Of a DNA stretch of 11,575 bases, positions 1 to 7,906 are shown piece after piece. The position numbers and the translations under genes are program-made. Location of the stretch: positions 1 to 11,575 of the forward strand of contig PLXW01000169.1 of assembly GCA_003151595.1 (NCBI GenBank), given 5' to 3'. The notes under the pieces were generated by a model. That model ran no database searches. It was not told where the DNA came from and saw nothing but the letters and a program-made list of their open reading frames with translations. This DNA is from Myxococcales bacterium (GTDB lineage: Bacteria > Myxococcota > Polyangia > Polyangiales > Polyangiaceae). The number at the start of each line of letters is the position of its first letter. Position 1 is the stretch's first letter.

Positions 1-3000
1 GCAACTCGACCGGCGCGTGCACGGCTGCGGCCGCCGAAGCGACGAAGTCCGGATGCACCGGCACGGCGGGCTGTAGCTGGACGGCGGCGGGCAACGGCTG
101 CAACAACGTCAATGCCGCAACCTGTGCCGGTGAGTTCAACTCCCTTGCGTGCTCGCTCGTCCCCGGCTGCTCGTGGCCGGCCAACGGCGGCTGCAAGTCG
201 ACGTGCACGGGCCTCGCTTCGGGCGCCTGCACGGCCGCTCCGGGCTGCACGTTCCATAGTGACACGGGTATCTGCGCTGCGACTGCCGGCAGCTGCAGCG
301 GCACGACCCCGGGGGTCTGCACGGGCGACGGTCCGACGTGTGTGTGGAACCCCTGCGCCGCGCTGACGAACTGTCCGACGACGAACACGACCACTCAGGC
401 TTCCTGCACGGCCACGGCGGCTTACTGCGCGTGGACCCCGAACGCCTGCACCCAGGCCACGGCTTGCCCGGCGGCGAACACGACGACACAATCGGCGTGC
501 ACGACTGCGAGCCCGCAATGCGCGTGGACCCCGAACGCCTGCACTCAGACCGCGGCGTGCCCGGCGGGGACGGGCGTGACGAGCGCGAGTTGCACGTCCG
601 CCGACGCGCAATGTACGTGGACCCCGAACGCCTGCACCCAGGCCACGGCTTGCCCGGCGGGAACGGGCACCACCCAGGCCGCGTGCACGTCCGCCGATGC
701 GCAGTGCACATGGACCCCGAACTCCTGCACTCAGACCGCCGCGTGCCCAGCGTCCAATACGACGACGCAGGCCACATGCACGTCCGCCGATGCACAGTGC
801 GCCTGGACACCGAATGCATGCGCGCAGACAACCGCATGCCCAGCGTCCAATACGACGACGCAGGCCACATGCACGTCCGCCGATGCACAGTGCGCCTGGA
901 CTGCGAACGCTTGCTCCCAGACCACCGCGTGTCCTGCGGGGACGGGCGTGACGAGTGCGAGTTGCACGGCCGCCGACGTGCAGTGTCAGTGGACCGCGAA
1001 TGCGTGTACGCAAACGGCGGCGTGTCCCGTGGGGACCGGCGTGACGAGCGCTTCATGCACCGGCGCCGATGCTCAATGCCTGTGGACCTCCAACGCGTGC
1101 TCGCAGACCACGGCGTGCCCGGCGTCGACCACGACGACGCAAGCGCAGTGCACGTCGGCCGACGCGCAGTGTGCCTGGACTCCGAACGCTTGCGCGCAGA
1201 CCGCCGCCTGCCCGGCCGGTGCAACGTCTTCGGCGGCGTGCACAGGCGCCGACGTGCAATGCAACTGGACCGGCGCCTGCTCCCAGACCACGACCTGTCC
1301 ATCGGCCACGACGACGACCCAAGCGGCGTGCACGGGCGCCGATGCTCAGTGCCTCTGGACCTCCAACGCTTGCACGCAAACCGCGGCCTGCCCGGCGGGA
1401 ACCGGGGTCACGAGCGCGACGTGCACGGCGGCTGACGCGCAATGCGGTTGGACCGCGAACGCTTGCTCGCAGACAACGGCGTGCCCGGCGACCGGGACGA
1501 CCACGCAAGCTCTCTGCACGGCTGCGGACGCTCAGTGCGGTTGGACTGCGAACGCGTGCTCGCAGACGACCGCGTGCCCGTCGGGGACCGGAGTGACCAG
1601 CGCGACGTGCACGGCCGCCGACGCGCAATGCAACTGGTCATCGAATGCGTGCCAGCAGACGGCCGCGTGCCCGTCGGGGACCGGAGTGACCAGCGCCGCG
1701 TGCACGGGCGCCGACGCGCAGTGCGCTTGGACGGCCAATCCCTGCCAGCAGACGACGACCTGTCCCGCCGGAGCCGCGACGCAGGCCGCATGCACCGGCG
1801 CGAGCCCGGAGTGCAACTGGATTGGCGGGTGTGCGCAAACGACGAGCTGTCCGGTGGGTACGGGAGTCACGAGCGGCACGTGCACAGCGGCCGACGCGCA
1901 GTGTGCTTGGACCGCCAACGCTTGCCAGCAAGGGACTGCGTGCCCGAGCACGACTTCGACGACGCAGGCCCTCTGCACGGCCGCTGACGCGCAGTGCACC
2001 TGGACGGCCAGCGCGTGCTCTCAGACGACGGCGTGCCCGGCGGGCACCGGCGTCACCAACGCAACGTGCACCGCGGCCGACGCGCAGTGCCACTGGACCG
2101 CGAGTCCGTGCGCCCAGACGACGGCGTGCCCCGCCACCAACGGCACGACGCAGGCGGCATGTACGGGCGCTGACGGGCAGTGCGTGTGGACTCCCAACGC
2201 TTGCTCACAGACCGCAGCGTGCCCGGCGGGTGGAGGTGTGACCAGCGCGACGTGCACGGCCGCCGACGCGCAGTGCCAGTTCACGGCGAGCGGTTGCGCG
2301 CAGACTGCCGCGTGCCCGGCCGGCGCCGCGACGGCCGCTGCCTGCACGGGCGCCGATCCGCAGTGCAACTTCACCGGCGGCTGCGTGCAGACGACGGCCT
2401 GCCCGGCGGGTGTAGGTGTGACCAGCGCGACGTGTTCCGCGGTTCCGCAGTGCAACTGGACCACGAACCTTTGCGTTCAAGCGGCCGCGTGCCCCATCAC
2501 GAACACCACCACGAGCGCCTCGTGCGCTGCCGCCGATGCGCAGTGCATTTGGACGCCCAACCCCTGTCAACAGACGACCGCCTGTCCGGCGGGCGCAGCA
2601 AACCAGACGGCTTGCACGACGGCGGATGCGCAATGCAACTGGACGGGCGCGTGCGCGCAGACGGCCGCGTGCCCCGCCACCACCACCACCACGCAGGCGA
2701 CGTGCACCGGCGCCGACGCGCAGTGCAACTGGCAGGCGAACCCCTGCTCGCAGACGACGGCGTGCCCGTCGCTGGTGACCACGACGCAGGCCGCGTGCAC
2801 CGGAGCCGATTCTCAGTGCCAATGGACGGCCAATGCCTGTGCGCAGACGACGGCGTGCCCGGCGGGCGCGCTGACGGCCGGCGCGTGCACGGGCGCCGAC
2901 CCGCAATGCCAGTGGACGGGCGCGTGTTCCCAGGCGGCCGCATGCCCGGCCGGCACTGGCGTGACCCAAGCGGCCTGCACGGGCGCGGATGGGCAATGCC

Positions 3001-5699
3001 AATGGACGGCCAATGCCTGCGCGCAGACGACTGCGTGCCCGGCGACGAACACGACGACGCAAGCCCTGTGCACCGCGGCGGACACGCAGTGCCAGTGGAG
3101 CTCGAACGCCTGCGCACAGACGACGGCGTGCCCGGCGACGAACACGACGACGAGCGGCACGTGCACGGCTGCGAGCCCCCGCTGCGCGTGGACGGCCAAC
3201 GCGTGTACGCAGACGACGGCGTGCCCGGCAACGAACACCACCACGAGCGCCACGTGTACCGCTGCGGACGCGCAGTGCACCTGGAGCGCCGGCGCGAACC
3301 CGTGCTCGCAGACGACGGCGTGCCCGGCAACGAACACCACCACGAGCGCCACGTGTACCGCCGCGGATGCTCAATGCGCGTGGACTGCCAACGCTTGCGC
3401 GCAGACGACGGCGTGCCCGGCGGGCGCGGCCACGCAGGGCGCATGCACGGGCGCCGATGCCCAGTGCAACTGGACGGGCGCGTGCACCCAGACGGCCGCG
3501 TGCCCGGCGACGAACGGCACGACGCAAGCGAGCTGCACGGGCGCCGACGGCCAGTGCCAGTGGCAGGCGAACCCGTGCTCGCAGACGACAGCGTGCCCGG
3601 CAACGAACACCACGACGCAGGCGGCATGCACGGGCGCCGACGGCCAGTGCCAGTGGACCGCCAACGCCTGCGCCCAGGCCGCCGCGTGCCCGGTGGGCCC
3701 CGGCGTCACGAATGCCACCTGCACCGCCGCCGACGCCCAGTGCGCGTGGACGACGAACGCCTGCTCTCAGACCACGGCCTGCCCGGCCACGAATACGACG
3801 ACGCAGGGCGCGTGCACCGCGGCCGATGCGCAGTGCGCGTGGACGGCGAACGCCTGCGCGCAGAACGTGGCCTGCCCAACGACGACCACCACGACTCAGG
3901 GGACGTGCACGGCAGCCGACGCTCAGTGCCAGTGGACCGTCGGCGGCTGCGTTCAGGCGGCCGCTTGTCCCGCGACCAACACCACGACGCAGGCGCAGTG
4001 CACGGCAGCGGATGCGCAGTGCAACTGGGCCGCGGGGGCGACGCCTTGCTCGCAGACGACCGCGTGCCCGGCCGGGACCGGCGTCACGCAGGGAACATGC
4101 ACGGCCGCGGACACGCAGTGCGCCTGGTCGGCCAGCGCCTGCGCGCAGGCGACGGCGTGCCCGTCCGCCAATACGACGACCCAGGGCGCGTGCACCGCGG
4201 CGAACGCTCAGTGCGGTTGGACCGGTGGATGCACTCAGACCACGGCGTGCCCGTCGGCACCCGCGATCAACGCTGCGCAGTGCCAGGCCGCTGACCCCCA
4301 GTGCTCAATGGCGGGCAGTTGCAGCCAGGCGGCCGCCTGCCCAATCGATCCGGCGACTACCCAAACCGTGTGCGTTGCGGCCAATGGTCAGTGCAATTGG
4401 ACTGGAGCCTGCGCAGCTCCCAACTGCCCAACGGGCGGCAGCGCATCGCAGGTCTCCTGCCAGGCCGTCGCCGGTTGCACCTGGGGCGGTGCGTGCGCCA
4501 CGAGCTGCACGGGTGGCAACCAGGCCAACTGCACCACGATCGCGAGCTGCACGTGGACGGGCCCGTCGGGCGATGGCGGCGCTCCTGGCGTCGAGAGCGA
4601 TGCCGGTGGTTTCGTTCCCTACGGCTGGGTCCCCTTCTACAACGTCGCCGTCTGGCAGCCGGACGATCTCATCGCGGCGCCCACGACCGGATACCCCGAC
4701 ACCACCTTCCCACGCGGCGCCGTGTTCGATCAGTGGCTGGCGGCAACGGCCGGTGCCGTCATCCCCTGGACGATCACCGATCCCAAGTACGACATTCAGG
4801 CGATCTCGACGGGCGTGTTTGGCTTCACGGGGAACATTAGCCGCTTCGCGTACTCGTCCTCGCAGGGGCTCGACGCAAGCGTGCCGGCGTCGGCGGGCGG
4901 TCCCAACTCGGTCATCGACCTCACGTTCGACGTCGATGCGGGATCGAGCTCGGGCGCCGCGGGACGCGTCATGTTCACCGACATGCACCTGTCCGAGCAG
5001 ACGCAGACGGCGAGTCTCGTGACCGACGGGGTCACCGGTCCCCCCAAGTGGGCAGGGAATAACGGCGTCCCCGTCTTCAACCCCAGCTACTCCCTCTACG
5101 GTGGCGCTCACGAGTGCCAGGTGCCGGAAGCTGGGCTCAACATGCAGGAGCGTGTCGCCGAGTTCCTCTTCTTTGATCTCGGCGCGTGTAGCGGCTCGGG
5201 TCTCGGGCTCGCGGCGCCCCTCGGGTCGACTCCGTTCTTCGAGCCGGAGACCTATACACTCGACCTGTGCATGGCTCCTTCGGGCGCCGGGACCAGCGCC
5301 GGGTGCCCCAACGTGTGCTCGACGGTCAACTCGGCCGTCGTGTGGCGACACTTCGACTGGTCGGCGATCATTCCGAGCGAAGTGGACGGCGGCGCGTGGT
5401 CGTCCGCCGGCGACGGCGGGCTCGGCCCCAGTCTCTCATTCGCCTTCCAGACTGCGGCAACGGAAGCCGGCCTCGGCGTCACCGACGGCGGCGCCACCCC
5501 GATCTACTCGATGCCCTCCCCGGCTTCACCGGATACCGTCAGCGGCTCGTACGCTTACGATGTAAATACCCTCTTTGGAGCGGGGAACTCGCAGACGTGG
5601 ATCCGCGTGTACATGACGCTGAGCCCTGATTCGAGCCACACCATCGCGCCCACCCTGACGAACTACCAACAACAATTTGACTGCATCCCCGCGCAGTAG
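1..5699 (+). CDS. Giant cysteine-rich tandem-repeat protein, probably surface or secreted (5' end missing)
   Basis: The frame is open from base 3, so the true start and any signal peptide lie left of the window; GTG 342 is an internal Val codon. The visible part is 1898 residues. Residues 1-123 hold irregular Cys/Gly/Ala repeats of the GCSW/GCTF type. Residues 124-1474 are 44 tandem units, mostly 31 residues, with the pattern C-P-x9-C-x6-C-x6-C-x5. Two degenerate units follow, then a Gly/Asp linker and a C-terminal domain at about 1537-1898 with six more cysteines. I count roughly 205 Cys. The array has no Lys, one Arg, one Glu and one His. Third codon positions are mostly G/C, which supports this frame over the many open shadow frames. 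Such composition and disulfide potential fit an extracellular structural or adhesive protein, but I recognise no named family. No MYXO-CTERM or LPXTG-like tail is seen. Confidence 0.9.
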   Translation, partial: NSTGACTAAAAEATKSGCTGTAGCSWTAAGNGCNNVNAATCAGEFNSLACSLVPGCSWPANGGCKSTCTGLASGACTAAPGCTFHSDTGICAATAGSCSGTTPGVCTGDGPTCVWNPCAALTNCPTTNTTTQASCTATAAYCAWTPNACTQATACPAANTTTQSACTTASPQCAWTPNACTQTAACPAGTGVTSASCTSADAQCTWTPNACTQATACPAGTGTTQAACTSADAQCTWTPNSCTQTAACPASNTTTQATCTSADAQCAWTPNACAQTTACPASNTTTQATCTSADAQCAWTANACSQTTACPAGTGVTSASCTAADVQCQWTANACTQTAACPVGTGVTSASCTGADAQCLWTSNACSQTTACPASTTTTQAQCTSADAQCAWTPNACAQTAACPAGATSSAACTGADVQCNWTGACSQTTTCPSATTTTQAACTGADAQCLWTSNACTQTAACPAGTGVTSATCTAADAQCGWTANACSQTTACPATGTTTQALCTAADAQCGWTANACSQTTACPSGTGVTSATCTAADAQCNWSSNACQQTAACPSGTGVTSAACTGADAQCAWTANPCQQTTTCPAGAATQAACTGASPECNWIGGCAQTTSCPVGTGVTSGTCTAADAQCAWTANACQQGTACPSTTSTTQALCTAADAQCTWTASACSQTTACPAGTGVTNATCTAADAQCHWTASPCAQTTACPATNGTTQAACTGADGQCVWTPNACSQTAACPAGGGVTSATCTAADAQCQFTASGCAQTAACPAGAATAAACTGADPQCNFTGGCVQTTACPAGVGVTSATCSAVPQCNWTTNLCVQAAACPITNTTTSASCAAADAQCIWTPNPCQQTTACPAGAANQTACTTADAQCNWTGACAQTAACPATTTTTQATCTGADAQCNWQANPCSQTTACPSLVTTTQAACTGADSQCQWTANACAQTTACPAGALTAGACTGADPQCQWTGACSQAAACPAGTGVTQAACTGADGQCQWTANACAQTTACPATNTTTQALCTAADTQCQWSSNACAQTTACPATNTTTSGTCTAASPRCAWTANACTQTTACPATNTTTSATCTAADAQCTWSAGANPCSQTTACPATNTTTSATCTAADAQCAWTANACAQTTACPAGAATQGACTGADAQCNWTGACTQTAACPATNGTTQASCTGADGQCQWQANPCSQTTACPATNTTTQAACTGADGQCQWTANACAQAAACPVGPGVTNATCTAADAQCAWTTNACSQTTACPATNTTTQGACTAADAQCAWTANACAQNVACPTTTTTTQGTCTAADAQCQWTVGGCVQAAACPATNTTTQAQCTAADAQCNWAAGATPCSQTTACPAGTGVTQGTCTAADTQCAWSASACAQATACPSANTTTQGACTAANAQCGWTGGCTQTTACPSAPAINAAQCQAADPQCSMAGSCSQAAACPIDPATTQTVCVAANGQCNWTGACAAPNCPTGGSASQVSCQAVAGCTWGGACATSCTGGNQANCTTIASCTWTGPSGDGGAPGVESDAGGFVPYGWVPFYNVAVWQPDDLIAAPTTGYPDTTFPRGAVFDQWLAATAGAVIPWTITDPKYDIQAISTGVFGFTGNISRFAYSSSQGLDASVPASAGGPNSVIDLTFDVDAGSSSGAAGRVMFTDMHLSEQTQTASLVTDGVTGPPKWAGNNGVPVFNPSYSLYGGAHECQVPEAGLNMQERVAEFLFFDLGACSGSGLGLAAPLGSTPFFEPETYTLDLCMAPSGAGTSAGCPNVCSTVNSAVVWRHFDWSAIIPSEVDGGAWSSAGDGGLGPSLSFAFQTAATEAGLGVTDGGATPIYSMPSPASPDTVSGSYAYDVNTLFGAGNSQTWIRVYMTLSPDSSHTIAPTLTNYQQQFDCIPAQ
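744..901 (+). repeat. Exact 65-nt duplication between adjacent units 5 and 6
   Basis: Bases 744-808 and 837-901 are identical over 65 nt at an offset of 93 nt, one full unit. The flanking bases differ (GCG versus GCA before; A versus T after). Both copies encode most of a unit starting CPASNTTTQ. Silent differences elsewhere in the array make this identity a sign of recent duplication or gene conversion. Confidence 0.9.
3208..3361 (+). repeat. Exact 55-nt duplication between units 32 and 33
   Basis: Bases 3208-3262 and 3307-3361 are identical over 55 nt at an offset of 99 nt. The offset exceeds 93 because unit 32 carries two extra codons in its third loop. Both copies encode the start of a unit with CPATNTTTSATC. 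This is a second place where neighbouring units look recently copied. Confidence 0.88.
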
Positions 5700-6750
5700 A
5701 CTTCTCCTCGTCCTCGCCCTCGCCGCCGGCTTTCCCGCTGCCGTGGCGGCGGTGGCGTGCGGATCTACGCCGCCGTCCGTCCAAGGGAACACTCCGACCC
5801 TCGATTCTGGCTTCACGCCCGTCGATGCGTCGATGCGGGTCGACTCGAGCGACGGCGACGGTGCGACGCCATTCGAAGCCTCGCTCGACGCTGCCGAAGG
5901 TTCGAGCGACGCGGACGCCGGAGCGGCGATCGATTCGGCGATCCCCGACGCCGACGCTGGGCCCCCGCCGCCCATCTGCCCGATCGATGCGAGCGCGGGA
6001 GCAGCCGTGCTCGTGCTCACCACCCCCGAGCCTGTGGTGCTCGGCGGAGTCACGCCCGACGAGCTGATGCTCGCCTGGACCGATATCACCGACGGCGGTC
6101 CGGTCCTCGTGAACTGGGTCGAGCGCGCCTCGACGAGCAGCGCGTTCGGCGCCACGCAGACGCTCGATCCGAGCTTCGGTCCCTTTCCCGCCGACCACGT
6201 CGCGATCTCGGGCGACGGTCTGCGACTCGCGTTCGCGACGCCGGACCAAAAACAAATGGTCGAAGTGTCGCGTACCGCCCGAGGGCTGCCGTTCACGACC
6301 GTGTCGACCGCGAAGAACTTCAAAGGGGTCAATGCCACAGGGGGCGCCGAGGGCTCACCAGGGATTGGACCTTTCGCTTCCCCCACTCTCTCGTCCGATT
6401 ACGGCATCTGGGCGTTTGTCCAAGGGAACAACGGGGTCGTTGTCTCGCGCGGCCTATCATTCGGCGAGTGGTCGACGCCCCCTGTCCTTCCGCCCGGCCT
6501 TGCGCCGCCAGCCTCGAGTCCGCGAACCATCGTCCCTACGGGGTGGTCCGCCGACAGCCGCACGCTCTTCTATTGGGATGAGACCGTCGGCTTCGCGGCG
6601 ATGGCTTGGCTCGATCCCTATGCGCTCAAATTCGTCACGACGCAGCTTCTTGGCGCCGAGCTCACCAATGCGGTTCCGTCAGGCGACTGCGGCAACATCT
6701 ACTTCTCCTCGGCGGGTGCGGTTGGGATCTACGTATTGCCGCGTAACTAA
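5677..6750 (+). CDS. Predicted lipoprotein with acidic linker and possible beta-propeller
   Basis: TTG at 5677 is the only start that gives a complete signal peptide: a short basic stretch (RSR), a Leu/Ala/Val core and a lipobox-like AVAC with Cys28 as the probable lipidated residue. Ala rather than Leu/Val at -3 makes the lipobox slightly weak. Residues 30-105 are an Asp/Ser/Ala/Gly linker ending in PPPP, common in myxobacterial lipoproteins. From about residue 108 the protein has Trp/Gly/Asp-rich strands. The segments at about 177 (ISGDGLRLAFATPD) and 290 (WSADSRTLFYWDE) resemble PD40/TolB-type propeller blades. The start lies 23 nt inside the repeat-protein gene with no clear Shine-Dalgarno, so translational coupling is likely. 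Location is inferred to be the envelope. The ligand is unknown, and the propeller assignment rests on two blade-like motifs. Confidence 0.85.
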   Translation: MTASPRSRLLLVLALAAGFPAAVAAVACGSTPPSVQGNTPTLDSGFTPVDASMRVDSSDGDGATPFEASLDAAEGSSDADAGAAIDSAIPDADAGPPPPICPIDASAGAAVLVLTTPEPVVLGGVTPDELMLAWTDITDGGPVLVNWVERASTSSAFGATQTLDPSFGPFPADHVAISGDGLRLAFATPDQKQMVEVSRTARGLPFTTVSTAKNFKGVNATGGAEGSPGIGPFASPTLSSDYGIWAFVQGNNGVVVSRGLSFGEWSTPPVLPPGLAPPASSPRTIVPTGWSADSRTLFYWDETVGFAAMAWLDPYALKFVTTQLLGAELTNAVPSGDCGNIYFSSAGAVGIYVLPRN

Positions 6751-6772
6751 GACGCGCAGCGGACCCCGCGTC
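6751..6772 (+). terminator. Possible hairpin directly after the lipoprotein stop codon
   Basis: GACGCG (6751-6756) can pair with CGCGTC (6767-6772) across a 10-nt loop, starting at the base after the TAA stop. All six pairs but one are G-C. No T-run follows, so it is not a classical intrinsic terminator and may only be a stable mRNA 3' end or chance in GC-rich DNA. Confidence 0.22.
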
Positions 6773-6834
6773 ACCCCATCCGTGCATCGGCAGAAACGCG
6801 GACTGAGATCAGCCCTGTGCTATGGTCGCCGCGC

Positions 6835-7890
6835 ATGGTGAACAGCAACGTCATCTGGGCGGCCATCTCCGGCCTGTCGATCGGTTACATTTTTGGGAAT
6901 CTGGCGCCGATTCACGGGCGGGCCGGCGGAGACACCGATCGGGCCATCACTGCCATCACCCCTTCGACGCTGCCCGCCGACTGGCTCACCGAAAAAGATA
7001 TCGGCGCGGCAGATCTGTTCACAGGACTCACCGCTCCCCAGCGGTATCTCGCACTCAAGGTCATCAATACCAAGCCCTGCGATTGCGGTTGCCCGCACGG
7101 TACTATCGCCAAGTGCAAAAAAGACGACCCGGCTTGCCCCTACGCGCCTACCGAGGTGGAGGTCGCCGTCCGCGAGGCGCGCGCCGGTAAGACGTTCGAG
7201 GAGATCTACGCAGCGGTGCAGCACCCCGCCGTGACGCCGAGCACGATGCCGCAGAATACCGCGCAGACCCCGGCGGTATGGCACACGATGCCGCTGGCCG
7301 CGTGGAACCCCATTCGCGGACCCAAGACGGCGAAGGTCACGATCGTCGAGTTCTCCGATTTTCAGTGCCCCTTCTGCTCGCGTGTCGAACCTACCCTGCA
7401 ACAGATCGCCAAGACCTATGGCGACGACGTCCGTCTCGTCTGGCGAAACGAGCCACTCCCCTTTCACGACCACGCGATCGAGGCGGCCGAGGCGGCGATG
7501 GCTGCCGACGCTCAGGGGAAGTTCTGGCCGATGCACGACAAGCTTTTCGCGAATCAGCAGGCGCTCGACCGCCCGAGCCTCGACAAGTATGCCCAAGACG
7601 TCGGGTTGGACATGGGGAAATACAAAGCGGCCATGGAGGGGCACACCTACCTCGAGAAGATTCAGGACGACGCAAAAGTGGGGTCGGCCGCGGGCGCCAC
7701 CGGAACGCCGGCGTTCTTCATCAATGGCCAATATCTCTTTGGCTCACAACCCTTTGGAGAGCTGAAGCGAATCATCGATGCCGAGCTCGTGAAGGCCAAC
7801 GCGCTCATCAAAAATGGCACATCCCTCGACAAGCTCTATCAGGCGGAGCTCGACGCGCTCCCGCCGCCGCCGGTCGGTGGGGATCAATAG
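6835..7890 (+). CDS. Membrane-anchored DsbA-family thiol-disulfide oxidoreductase with N-terminal Cys cluster
   Basis: The 351-residue product starts with a hydrophobic segment (about residues 5-25) that should act as a membrane anchor or uncleaved signal. Residues 82-101 hold five cysteines (PCDCGC, then C94 and C101), followed by a helical stretch with GKTFEEI. This resembles the PCPCGCG-type or CcmH-like module seen beside thioredoxin domains in deltaproteobacterial proteins (from memory). Residues about 155-330 form a Thioredoxin_4/DsbA domain: VEFSDFQCPFC with active-site C178 and C181, the helical insertion, and the cis-Pro loop TGTPAFFING (P292). Expected role: thiol-disulfide exchange outside the cytoplasmic membrane; oxidase versus isomerase cannot be decided from sequence. 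An in-frame GTG at 6817 would add six residues (MLWSPR); I prefer ATG 6835 because it puts the hydrophobic segment at the N-terminus. The gene lies 84 nt after the lipoprotein gene. Confidence 0.93.
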   Translation: MVNSNVIWAAISGLSIGYIFGNLAPIHGRAGGDTDRAITAITPSTLPADWLTEKDIGAADLFTGLTAPQRYLALKVINTKPCDCGCPHGTIAKCKKDDPACPYAPTEVEVAVREARAGKTFEEIYAAVQHPAVTPSTMPQNTAQTPAVWHTMPLAAWNPIRGPKTAKVTIVEFSDFQCPFCSRVEPTLQQIAKTYGDDVRLVWRNEPLPFHDHAIEAAEAAMAADAQGKFWPMHDKLFANQQALDRPSLDKYAQDVGLDMGKYKAAMEGHTYLEKIQDDAKVGSAAGATGTPAFFINGQYLFGSQPFGELKRIIDAELVKANALIKNGTSLDKLYQAELDALPPPPVGGDQ

Positions 7891-7906
7891 ACTCGCGAGA
7901 CTCGGC

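Larger units (their letters stand above)
372..4424 (+). repeat. Tandem array of 44 coding repeats (about 93 bp, 31 residues, 4 Cys each)
   Basis: Each unit starts at a Cys-Pro pair, continues with a Thr-rich (TNTTTQ) or Gly-Val (GTGVTS) stretch, then C-T-x-A-D-x-Q-C-x-W, then a short turn (TANAC or similar) and SQTTA before the next CP. Most units are 31 residues. Units 10, 16, 22, 25, 28 and 34 are 29 residues, with one residue missing from the first and one from the third loop. Units 23, 42 and 43 are 30, unit 44 is 29, and units 32 and 40 are 33 (inserts SAGANPC, AAGATPC). Trp is replaced by Phe in units 21-22 and by Met in unit 43. All length changes are whole codons, so the frame is kept. 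Divergence rises at the last units (43-44), as is usual at array ends. Confidence 0.93.

Noticed and set aside
136..1302. Long antisense open frames across the array (also 2205-3527 and 2497-3627)
   Set aside because: These are mirror shadows of the same repeats, with low-complexity Arg/Ser/Pro products and no start or ribosome-site support.
2180..4294. 704-codon open frame on the + strand inside the repeat region
   Set aside because: The array period is a multiple of three and very GC-rich, so stop-free shadow frames repeat along with it. The product is Arg/Asp/Val-rich without domains, and G/C third-position bias supports the cysteine frame.
372..4424. Regularly spaced repeats resembling a CRISPR array
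   Set aside because: The repeats are contiguous, codon-phased and translate to one protein; there are no unique spacers of constant length and no cas genes.
372..4424. Similarity of the Thr/Cys/Ala-rich repeats to insect antifreeze proteins
   Set aside because: Those use 12-residue TCT coils; here the unit is 31 residues with Trp and Pro, and no regular TxT ice-binding ladder is seen.
342..5699. GTG 342 as the start of the giant protein
   Set aside because: The same frame is open and cysteine-rich upstream to base 3, with no signal peptide after GTG 342, so the gene extends past the window edge.
7891..7906. CTCGCGAG palindrome (7892-7899) between the DsbA-like and GGDEF genes as a terminator
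   Set aside because: A perfect palindrome of eight bases leaves no loop and has no T-run; it is expected by chance in GC-rich DNA.
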